The position numbers and the translations under genes are program-made. From NCBI GenBank assembly GCA_943736015.1, contig OX031062.1:54858962-54922961 (forward strand): a DNA stretch of 64,000 bases, in the 5' to 3' direction. Under the pieces are notes generated by a model. The model had not been told where the DNA came from and made no database searches. It was given only the letters and a program-made list of their open reading frames with translations. This document shows, piece by piece, positions 48,501 through 60,800 of the stretch. The stretch is from Tridacna crocea (Eukaryota; Mollusca; Bivalvia; Cardiida; Cardiidae). Positions within the stretch are counted from its first letter, which is position 1. Every line of letters begins with the position of its first letter.

Positions 48501-51500
48501 ACAAAACAAGGTTACAGGCCACGCGTAATTCATACACCAGTATTTGCCCTTGACATTATTGTCTTACATCGTACATATACGTGTAAAAACATTTAGAACA
48601 TTCTTTTTTTTCAGATGTAACCAGTGATATTTCCCTCCAACTTGATAGCAACCTTGTTGATGTTTTAAGCCATGTCACAAACGAAAACATTAGCATGCCC
48701 GTTTTACAAGGAAAATATTGGTGTGAAGTCTGGGACCGGAAATCGTTAACACGAAAGCGCTCTAGAGGATATGACGTCAGATATACAGGTAGTATTTATG
48801 TCACCTTCCCCATTTTCACAGTTATATTTTGTTACCACATTTTTCCGAGAGTTTAAGCACTTTTAAACAGAACACTTTTGAAAATATTGTTGGTAAAGGA
48901 GAAAGTATGTTAACCCAGCACTTTCTGTTTTGCCAACATTGTTTCGACCGTCTCAAACAAAATTTTCACAATTTCGGCTACATTCAATTTGTCGTCTTCC
49001 ACATGCTTTCAGTATGGACGAGTCCAAAGGTTTGTTGTTTGGTAAAGACTTGAAAGTTTCAGAGGGAAAAAAGAATATTGGCCAGACCATAGATAAAATT
49101 TTATTATACCGCAAAGAAATTTCTCGTGATCTGATTGGTTAACATGCCGGAAACATATATCATGTTCCCTGGCAAAAACACGTTTCCCTTTTGAGTGCCC
49201 CGTAAACATCACTACACGCGCAACACAACATCCAAAATGGCGACGTCGATCGATCACCAGACTGCACATTTATGCACCAAACTGCACGTTTTAGTGACGT
49301 CACTTTTTAGTGACGTCAGTTTTCATTGAATTGGGGCACACAGAAGGGAATTTCTTTTTCGTACGCATACTAAAATGAAAATTATAAAACAGGAAAATTT
49401 CGCTTAACGGGCTTTGAAAGGGTAAAACTTTGCAGTATAATAAATTCGTTGTACGGTCAGGTGGCAGGGGACTTGGAAACTTGTTCACGGCTGTGGTGAA
49501 TCATGTCGCCACCTCGCCTTCGGCTCGGGGCGACATGATTAATCACAGCCGTGAACAAGTTTCCAAGTCCCCTGCCACCTGACCGTACAACTAATAATGG
49601 TCACTCTTTAAAATAATTATTTCCGATAATTTTCACACCATGATTTTGATCTTTCACATAAAAAAAAAGTATTCTATTCATATCATGCTGTTGACACTTT
49701 CATTTCAAGCTTTTCCCCGTGGCGTACACCCAGCAACTCATTACAGTATTACGTCAAGCGTGAGAAATGAAAGGTAAATTACGTCATATTTCCAAATAGT
49801 TGTGCGGCACAGGTATTTTACCTAGGTAACTAGTGCGCGGGAACAGCTGTTTCAGCTTTCAATTGAAGAGTTACAATATAAAAATCAGTATTTTCACTGG
49901 TTGTAACCATGAGATATCTAAAATTATTTCAGCTAATATTTCTCGATAACCTACCGGAAAGCATGAAATAATGTTTGATAACTCATGATTACTACTATTG
50001 AAAAATACCGGTCTCATTTCTCAGCTCTTTAATTGAGGGCGAAAACACCATTTCCCGTGCACAAGTCACCTACGTAACCAATGCATGCCATTCAACGAGA
50101 TAGAAGTATGATGCAATGTAAGCTTCTCGCGCTTTACCTACTATTGTAATACGTTGCTGTGTGGAGGGGGTACGCATGGTATATTACTGAAAACAACTGG
50201 ATTTTGACTTAAGCATGAAATATATAGACCTTTATTTGTGAAAGATTGAAATTTATTTCATCGAATGAACATCATCGTTAATATTTTCACGAGTAGCCTC
50301 TGCTTCTTAACGTGGGATATAGATATAACAAAGACAATAACTGTGTAGAGCTACTGACGGACAATTGACTATAACAAATTCATGAGCGGCACTCTGGCAT
50401 AAGGGATTAAATACATCTCCGTGACACATTAAACCAAACAAGTTGTCTTATAATAATGGACCAATACAATCAATTTTGTCCAACTTCTAAAAAAATCATA
50501 AGGTTAACTGGTCATTTAACAGGGAGCTATTTGACAAATAGCAAAGATTTCGACCTCAATGAGCCTGTGCAGGCTGATTTGGATTGATACTTTTCGTGTC
50601 CCACTGTGCCATGCTATCAGTTTGCCTTTTGTCAATTTCTATATACATGTAGCATGAATGTTAAGTTTGAAGCCACTCTCTATTATCATTAAAACAATTT
50701 TCGATGCTCTAAACGTATCACCTCTGAGATTGAGCTTATCTTTAATTGAAATGAAATTTAAATGTTTCATTTTAGATGTTATATCATTTCACGGGTCCAT
50801 GGAGCTACTGGGATATACTACCAAGCAAAAAGTGTTGTTCAACATGGTTAACGAGAGATTCGAATCACTAGCACGTACTGAAATGGACTTACAGCGTGTC
50901 TTTCAAGATGTTCTACCCAGGTTACAGCGATATGCTCAAGACATTGTGTCTGTTTATACGTTTGCAGATAATGTCAGGTGAGACCATGTGATATATGGCC
51001 AAGACAGACCTTCTCTTAACCACAGGACGACTCTTAACCATAGGACGAAACAAGACTGACTACAATGGAAAAGAAGCTACGGCATGGACATTGATTTGTT
51101 ACTTATGAAATGCTGATAACTTTGAAATCTTGGTAAATTTAGGTACAGCCTATGAGATTGTACTATTGACCAAACTCCAGATTGAGAAAGTGATTTTGAT
51201 TTCAAAATTGAAAACATTAATTATTCTCAACATAACCTTATGTTCTGGGTACTCATCATAATCGTCTTATAGAGAAGATCCTAATGTGTATCCACAACAT
51301 AGGGTTTGGAAGAATAATAATGGATTTAGAATAAATCACCCCCTCTTATCTGGAGCTCTGATTGACAATATATATCCCTTTGCCAGTTACAATAGAATGT
51401 GACTTAAGATGAAGGTCTGCTTTGTAAAAGCTTCCATTCATTTGTTTTATCAATAGTGTCGTTATGTACTTCCATACCCTCTGTAGTTAAGGTTTTTGAT

Positions 51501-54500
51501 CAGATAAAAGCCTAAAAATGTAGCTCGAATTGAAAGCAAAGCCCAGTTTCTTTTATATACCTCTTCTTCAGGTCCAAACCAAGTGTTGTCGAGTATCACA
51601 CATACTTCACGTTAAACAGAAACTACTCAAAAATAGATGAAGATGTTGTTTACAACCGTCTTAAAGGCTTGCTTAGGTTACAACTTGGTAACAGAAGGTA
51701 TATCTCCAATCTGGCTGGTGGTACACCAATACGTTCCTTCCATACCATGTCACTACAAAGTACAGGTATGTGTCCACTATTGCTGTTTTTCAAAATTTCA
51801 GAAAACTACCCTCCTGCTGATTACAACTTTAATATTGATTCCTTAATGTCCAAAGTACTCACACAATTGATTTAGAATTCACAGGAATTTTTTAACAACA
51901 AACTGACTTGGCATTTGTCTTAGTGCGAATATGTCTCCATTTGACATAAAGCTTTCAGGTCTGTGATAGATAATAAATTATTTTATAGCAATTGACAAAG
52001 AAACTAACATAAGGCTTCTATCTCAGGGTCGTAAAAAGCAGAAATTGTTTAGTAAAGAGTTAAATCCATTTTGAAGGAGCGTGACTCAAGTTCATAGAGA
52101 AAATACAGTTTGTGTTAACCTTGCATTAATTTATGGTACTTTATCAGTAGTTGTGTTAACATGATTTGATTGATTTTTTTCTTTTCTTTTCCTGAAAAGT
52201 TTCCTGTCCAGCAACGACTTTACAAACAAAGACAGACCTATTCGGAAAAACAATACCCCTCACTGCATTTTCATTTCCGAAGGCACTTCTTGGGGAGTTT
52301 GCTAATAGTATCAACAACTGCAGTACGTATCTAACAAAAATCGTTCATTATCTGTAAGTTCTTAAGTTAATATTGATAAAAGAATGCAGAAAATAAATAT
52401 TTGCAAAGAGAGAAATGGAGAGGCGCAGACCTTCCGTTAATTTATCTCTGATTATTCAAGGTAGATAGTTTTATGTCCTTCTTTCATAAATATGACTCCA
52501 TGAAAGTGCTCCAGAGAGTTAATTAAACTATATCTTAACCTTTTCAGGAAGCTGTTGTTTATTCATACATACAATATATTGTCCATCAGCGGGCTGTAGA
52601 GGTCTAAAACTTACATTGAGAAGCAACAAGACAGAAATGTTCCAAATATTTTGATATCTGTAGACTCGTGAGTGCTATACCGTCAAAAGCTCAAAGAACA
52701 ACTATTGATAGGTTTGTAGGAAAAATAAGTCACTGCCTATATCATTCAACAGGTGATAAGAGCAGACTGCCGGCAGGTACTGCAAGATGTCTTGGAGATT
52801 TTCACACTGGTGCATACTGGGGTGAGGTGGTCGCTAATGATTGTACTGACGAGAGCAGTCTGGATGACATTAATCAGGAGTTATGGGGAATATCTCCATT
52901 TACACAGAAGTTAACGCAGATGTCGCAGGTATGAGCATTTCACAATTTGAAAGGACCGGTACACACATGTTTATTAGACTTCTTTATGCCCTAGTAAAAA
53001 TGACAAAACAAGAATATGGACCTTTTTTTGACCTAAAGGAAGTTGAGGTCTTTTGAAAAAACCGAGTCAAAAGTCTTCTTTGAACCAACCTTTCGAAGAC
53101 TACAACATTTCATGTATCTACCGTATTATCAGAGCACTAATAGTTTGTTGAAAGGGAAAGCCATGTCTTCAATATTAATAATTATAGTTTTGGTGTGGTA
53201 GTAAACATCTTTTCGAGTAAGTTCTGTCTTCATGTTGCACATTCTTCAGAGCACATTCTTTCCAAGCCACCAGCTTCTTTCTGAGATGAATATAGTCAAT
53301 AAAACAATGAGCCGTTAGACTGAAAGCAGATATCATGGTTGATCCAACTGAAACCTTTTCATGGGAAATTGGTTTACAACCATTTTAGCTTAAAACCTCA
53401 TTATTCGCAAGCATAATCCACTGGCAAGTAAGATCCGTGATAGCCGGTTCTAAAATTTACTTGGAAAACCCTTGTTCTACTGATTGCTCGTTGTAAAGAT
53501 TCTATTATGTTTTTTACTATTTTAAAATAAATACGCTGAGCCTGGTATTTCAGTAATGATGCCCTAGACTACTAAATAGGACGTTGCAGTGTCAAATCCA
53601 AGATTTGAAGAATCTTTTCCGGGATTGAAAAAAGTCATTGCAAAAGAGTTTTTTACCTCTCTCATTCAAAACTGAAAACTCACCTTAACAAACAAACCAG
53701 AAAATGCCGAAGTACAATGTGAAAAACTAGTAACTATTTGCATTTTGTTTTGCTTTGCAGACTCCATTAAGTTTGAAAACTGTGAAGAACGTGGTTCAAG
53801 AGGTCGCACACATTGCAGATGTTGCTGTAGATTTTACACCATCGGATATCAACAAAATAGCAGATATATTAGATCACTCAACTCAAATTCCAGATCTTCC
53901 ACAACAGGTCTACATTTAACATTTGTGCCATGCGGTGGTGGGGTGTTAATATATCTAAATAAAGCACACAAAGTTTTCGTTTTTAAAGAACCTATGTCAG
54001 CCTGAGCAGACCCGCTCGATACTTTTTCCAGATGTTTTATATACCCTTTTTGGAGAGCACGACCCTGCTTGTATTGACTTTCTGTTCTGTCTTCTTCTCC
54101 ATTTGTTTGAATTAATGTATTATGATGTTTAACCCGTTTCAACACAATCCGATTTCACCAACCCAGAGGAAGTAAGTTGGTAACCAGCATCTTTCCATTT
54201 CTCGTTATTTTGGCCACCTTTGATTTGTCGTCTACAAATGCGTTTAGTGTGAACGAGTATAAACCTTATTGTTTGGTAAAGAGTTGATTTGTAAATATTG
54301 ATAAGATACAGAGCTTTGATACTAACCGTTTACCAAACAAATGCGAAAAAGGAACCAGTATTTTCTCTTGGTTTCTTAACTTTCAAGGACATATGCCATC
54401 TTTTTAGCGATATTTAAAAAAAATCTGAAAACGTATTCACTCATGACCTGTCTCGAGTTTTGTCATTTTGTAAAGATAAAACAAAAAAAGGAAGAAAATC

Positions 54501-57500
54501 TGCCTTATCTGAGATGGGAGGTTGGTTTCCGAATATATATATTTAAATGTCTTGGTGTTTTATGTCGACATTTTTTTTCCTTTCCTTGCATCACATTAGC
54601 AGTATGTAGATTGTGGATAAGCTATAGGGATTTCTTGAATTTATCAGGTCGGTACAGATGTAGTGCGTACAGTTAACAAACTAATGGAAATGGATGAGAG
54701 GAAAGTGCATATGGCTAATCTAGAGACGAAAGCAGCCAACAGGTAAATGTACTGTAACTCGTAACTCTATCGACAATCAAAAGTTCAGTTAGCGCAACAT
54801 TGAAAACTTGTTATCGATTCGGTTCCACTTCGAACTAATTTTTAATTATCTTGAAGTATGCAAGAAGGCCTAGATAAATCGAAAGTCGATCATGCTCACA
54901 GTAAACTGCCACTTTACTTTTTTTGGTTCATATACTTGCAAAAGGCGTTTAAAAACTAAGACTGATCGACACCTTTTAGTTTTCACGCAGTCCCCTTGTT
55001 TCGCTCAAGTAATCTAAGACATGTTCATCAAATCTGACAAAAATGATGGCAAAACTACAAACGTGATTAGAAACGGTTTCTATTTAGCAAACTTAGCAAC
55101 TATTTTCGTAGAATGGTAGTCTCATCTATGTCTAACTCGGTGCACCTGCTCAAATATCATACATTTATAGACCAAACAAAGTTTTTGGTTGGGTTCAATC
55201 TTTTAATTTTCTATGAAACAGTAAGATCTGATACATAAACATAAATCGGAGTCCAATATGACATGTTCAAGTGATTGAAGTATTAGTAATATCTGTGAAA
55301 ATAAAGACTGGCTGGAAAAAATTAACGTGCCAGAGGGAGTGCGTGCACAGTTAGTGGATACTCATTAGGAAATTACGCATACACATCTTTCCTCTAATCA
55401 CATCTCGCAAAGGACAGCACAACAAACATGAAAGACATTAACAAGCATGTATGTACAGTAAAGAAGTGCTAGGACACCGCATTATGAACCCATAGTTAAA
55501 CTTTCAATAGAGTGAGTTGTAAAGTTTTCGTTTTTAAAGAACTGTATAAATTCTAAGCGTGGTGCAAAGAAGATTCTTTGAAATTTCCGAAATTCAGAGT
55601 TTTGCAACTGAAAATAGACGACATTTTGGTAGGAGCTCGCTTCCTCTTCGTAGCTAAAAGTTAACCATTCACAATCCTTTGATAGAAATCAGAGCTTCCA
55701 ACCATTTCTTTTAGCATAGTCAATCGTTCGTTGACTTTGGCATACAAATGGAAGACATTAACAGATAAGAAGCAAATACTTATCAAAGGTTATTTCTCCT
55801 TTTCACACATTGTTTTCAAGAACCGTCTTCACTAGAATTGTATACACTCTTACTATTGAGACAAAATGTCAACGTTTCACCACACAATCACGGGCTTTAT
55901 CGACCCTGAAGAAAATTACACTCTGGATATCAAAGACAGAAATCATTGATTTTGCTACATTTATAATGTCGTCAGCAAATGCATTCAATTACTCGAGTCC
56001 GAAATTTTGTCGTTTGGTAAAGAATTACACCGAACCTGAAAGCAATTTTGAACTGAAAAAGAAAAATTATTTTATATCGCTTTTTTCTCAGAATTCTTCA
56101 ATCCATGGAGCGATTTGCCGACAATGTTAAACTTGACCGACAAGAAAATATAAGAATAGTAGAAGATAACGTTGTTGTGGAGATTTGGGATCTTAAACCA
56201 AGTTCTAGACCGGTTATCGGACTTGCAGCAGAGTCTCGGATTATCAAAGGCATGGAAGAGCCATTCAAAACAGAGAAAATCGCCACTGTCTTTAATTCAT
56301 CCCAGCTGATTGATATAGACGTAGACGCAGCCATTGAACTTCCAAAAGAAGTGTTTGTGCAGCAAGAAAAAGGTATTTATTGCATTTTAGCCATACCCTA
56401 GCTAATAGGGGGTTTACTACATCTCTTTTATGTATAATGCCAAGCAAGTCATTACATAATTAGGGATCCGTAAATCAGTTTTTCACAAAAAAGTGACAGA
56501 ATCATGAAGAAGACCGATCATTCAAAAGGCAGATACACATAGCAAAAGGTTCAGAGTGGTTGTTGGACAAATAGGTTTTGGGATCCATGACTATGTGGTG
56601 ACAAGTATGTATAATGAACTTCACAGATGCAATAAATTCCGTATATCAATAAGATGGAAACAGATCAACGGTAGTGCAGGTAAGTTTAAGTTGATAATTC
56701 AAAAATGATTGTATAACAAGGGACAATGACCACGTTTCATACAGAAAATGTCATTAAAGCGAAAAGTGTCAACCCTAGTCAGCCCGCGCAGTCTGACCAG
56801 GATTGACACTTTTCGCAGTTCCCAGAAGGTCCATTTTTGCGTGATGGATCAAATTTACTTACAAGTTGGATTTTTGCAGGTGAAAGTATCGGGAATCGAT
56901 TAACAATGGTTGTCTACAGAAACAGTAAACTGTTCGATGCAGCTGTGAGACACGACATCGTGGGAACAACAGGAAACGATCAACACTATGAAAACCTTAA
57001 CAGTTATATCATATCAGCCAGCATAGCAGGAAAAAGAATAACTGGACTAAAAGACAGTGTGAAGACCATCTTCCGACCTCTGAAGGTATGAGAGTACACA
57101 AAGGCAAATCTTTGTCGGCATGACCCTGGGAACGAATTTTGATTGGCATTCTTTAATTTAAAGGCAAGAAATATGTAGACTGAGTGTGGAAATGGTGAAT
57201 ACACAGGTTCTTGCGTATTCACCTTTTCAATATTAATTTCATAATTTCTTGTGTTATTTGCCAAAAAATTGCCAAGTTAGTCCTCGAGTTAGATACCCTG
57301 GAGCTGGTGTCAACTTTGAGATTTTTCATTGGCCCGCACTTTAGGCACGAGTACTGGTGCAGTTCCCAGGAAGCAGAATCGAGAGAGGTTAGTATAAGTT
57401 GTAAGAACTTGTTTCTGGGTCGATGCAAAATAAATATGTTTAAACTTAATACTGTAACCATCTCGGATTCTATCAATTTTTAAGACTAGAAACCAGAACC

Positions 57501-57833
57501 GTCTCACCTAGCCAGAGCAGTGAACAACAAGACAAACTGATTGGTAGGTTCGGTCCAAACGAAATTCTTAGAAACGAGCGGATTTATCTTATATATAACT
57601 TTGGCGGTATAGAGGATGAAATCCATTTCATATTGAATTGCCCATTTTATCATTATTTGGATTTATAACTCATACGGTCCGTTCTTAATTACCTCTATAA
57701 ATTATAAAAAATTAGTATAGGTTCATTACGAAAATGGTCGGTGTTCATCTTCTTTGAGAAAGATTTTTAATTTATTTGCTATATAATGTTTGCTTATGTA
57801 TTATGGCTGTGTACATGTGTACGTGTCTGAATA

Positions 57834-57872
<39 letters not shown>

Positions 57873-60800
57873 AAAAGTTTTGATAATGTGTCTGTCAAAT
57901 GACTCCAAACCGTAACGCTTTTTTCATTTTATCATATAAACGTCGTTCTGCATAAAGTCTGTTTTGACCTCATTTTTTTGGCAGGAGAGTGATGACTCGA
58001 GGAAATGTGTATGGTGGGACTTCAAACAAAATGAGTTTAAAGGCGGTTGGTCCAGTGTGGGTTGTCGGTATGACGGGAAGATCAATGGAAGAGACGTGTG
58101 TTTATGTGATCATTTAACCAACTTTGCTGTTTTACTGGTTAGTTCGATCAAAGTTTGTCGTAACCCTTTACCATAAAATTTAGAGTTTTAAAGGCAATAA
58201 AAATGAAAATTTTGAAAATATTGTGTGACAAGGACAAAATCGTGGTAACCATCATTTTCTCATCAATTTCCACAATATTTGCTAATCAAGCAAGGTCAAA
58301 TCGTTTGAAAAACATTTGAATTGTCGTTTGGTATTGGTTTCTCAACACAGTCCCGAGTTTCCTGTGGAAGAAACCACTTAAAAAATTGTGTGTTTTTTTC
58401 TACAAGGTTTACTATCGTTTCAAGACTATTCAAACAAAAGGAGTCACGTTTGATTACCATAATAAATACATTTACTATTTAACACGTTTAATTTATTGTC
58501 TGTTAATACTCTGGGTTTGGACTTCTCCAAAGTTTGGCGTTTGGGAAATAGCAACTTGATTCAGATTGAATTACCACCTTTCTTCATGATTTTCGTTTTT
58601 TTTCAAAGGATTTCTACGGACAGTCGAAGCCAATAGATGAAGACCACGAACTTTCCCTCAGCATCATCACTGTCATTGGATTAAGTTTCTCAATACTAGG
58701 CCTGTCCTTGACTATTATTTCCTATATTTTCTTCAGGTACAGATTTTATTTTTTTATTTTCAACCTTGGTCATAAAGTTTCTTTTTTTTGCTTATTTTTG
58801 TCCCTTTTTTGGGGCGTGAGGGGGGGAAGGGAACAGAATGATTGACAATATCACTTTCGAACTCTTCGACAAAATCAAAATATTTGCATTGAAAGGAAAA
58901 GTGGAGCAAATGTGTAAAGCTATATTATTCATGCTAAAAATGCATTAAAAGATAACATTATAATATGTAGTTGTGTTAAAATGGGTAAAAATATTATTAA
59001 CTTTTCTGAAGATAAGTAGAGCAGCTTGATGAGTTACAATGAAAATTTCAAGGTATAATATTTGTAAAAGAAAAACTAAAAAACTTGAAAATAAATAATG
59101 TGCTAATGTGATACTTTTGTTCTTATTTCAGAAAACTGCGACAAGGCAGAGCTCAACAAACATTATTCAACCTTTCCCTCGCACTTTTATTGTCGATGAT
59201 GATATTTTTGGTGGGCATTAAGCAGACACACAATCACTATATATGTCTCGTGGTGGCGGTGCTGCTGCACTATTTTATTCTGGTATCATTTATGTGGATG
59301 TTGATGGAAGCCATGTTGCAGTATCTGACCTTTGTGAAGATTTTGGGAACCTATATCACACGATTTACGATGAAAACGGTTTTACCAGCATGGGGTGAGA
59401 CTTTTTTGGATTTAATTCTAAGGCTGCTAAGTGCGACTCTCTGACCTTTTGCAGACAGTGTAGATCACGATCAGACTGCACAGAACGTGCAGTCTGATCA
59501 TGGATCTACACTGTCCGATAAGGAAAAATTGTTCCCCAAAACATAACTTTAAAATAGTAATACTTGGGTTTTTACTGTCGAATTTAAAATTTCACATTTC
59601 AGTTATTCAGCAGGATAAGGGTTAAATTTTGTTGATGATGGTTTCTTTTTATATTTGCATAAATAAACTGGTTTTCTAACACGTTCTGTTCGAGGTGATT
59701 CAAGCTTTAAGTTTATTGGATAAGAATTCTTCTAGTTATTACATTACAGCGTGAACAGTTCAAAAGTTCCATTTTCAAATCCAGTTAAACGTTTACCACA
59801 CAATTCGGACTTTAAACGATCTTGAGGGAGAAACCTTTTGAAAACATTGTGCGAAAAGCAGTAAATGCAGGTGTCCAGTATTTTCTCCTTTTCCCACAAT
59901 GTTTTCTACCTTATCAAAGACAAATTGCTTGCACCATTTGAGCCACATTAAAATTGTCGTCTGCAAATGCTTTCAATTTTGAACAAGTCTAAAATTTTGT
60001 CTTTTGGTAAAGGGTTAACCATACAGTCCAGAGTTTTGACCATCCTTAGGAATTAACCTTGTGGAAACATCTTAGAAAAGGAGAAAGTGTTGTTCACCAG
60101 ATTTTTCTCCTATTTTGTCTCGATTTTGTACACTTTCAAAGAAATTTTCCGCCATTTCAATTACATTTGCTAATGCCGTTCATTTTCAATTTGAACAAAT
60201 CTAGAATTAACCTTGTGGGAGTATCATAGGAAAGGAGAACATGTTGCTCACCAGCTTTTTCTCCTTTTTCTCCTTTTCTTCTAGATTTTCTACACTTTCA
60301 AAGAAATTATCCATCATTTCAATTACATTTGCTAATGCTTTTCATTTTCAATTTGAACAAGTCTAAAATATAATCGTTTGGTAAAGACTTAAGCTATGCA
60401 GCTTTTTAAAACATAGTCAAACCCAGTAGCTCAATGGGTATCGTGTAAAACCGGAAACCAAGGGATCAATGGTTGGTTTTCCTGCTTGATCAGTTCCTTC
60501 TGACGATTAACGACTGCTATATAGGGACAATATTCGTTCCTCTGTCACAGCTTAACATCTCTATTACATCCTTATTACACTGTTTATTTAGGAAAACAGA
60601 CACTTGCTTGGAAAGAATCCTGTGCAAAACAATGGTTGAAGAGCTACAAGGATGGCATTATGGATATATTTGCCCCCGCTAATATTACTGAAATATTATT
60701 TAATTTTTGAAGATGTGTTGGACCCCAAGTTCAGCTTAATAACAAAATAAGTCACTAACCCTGATAGAACAAAAACCTTCTATGTACTCTTGAAGTCACA

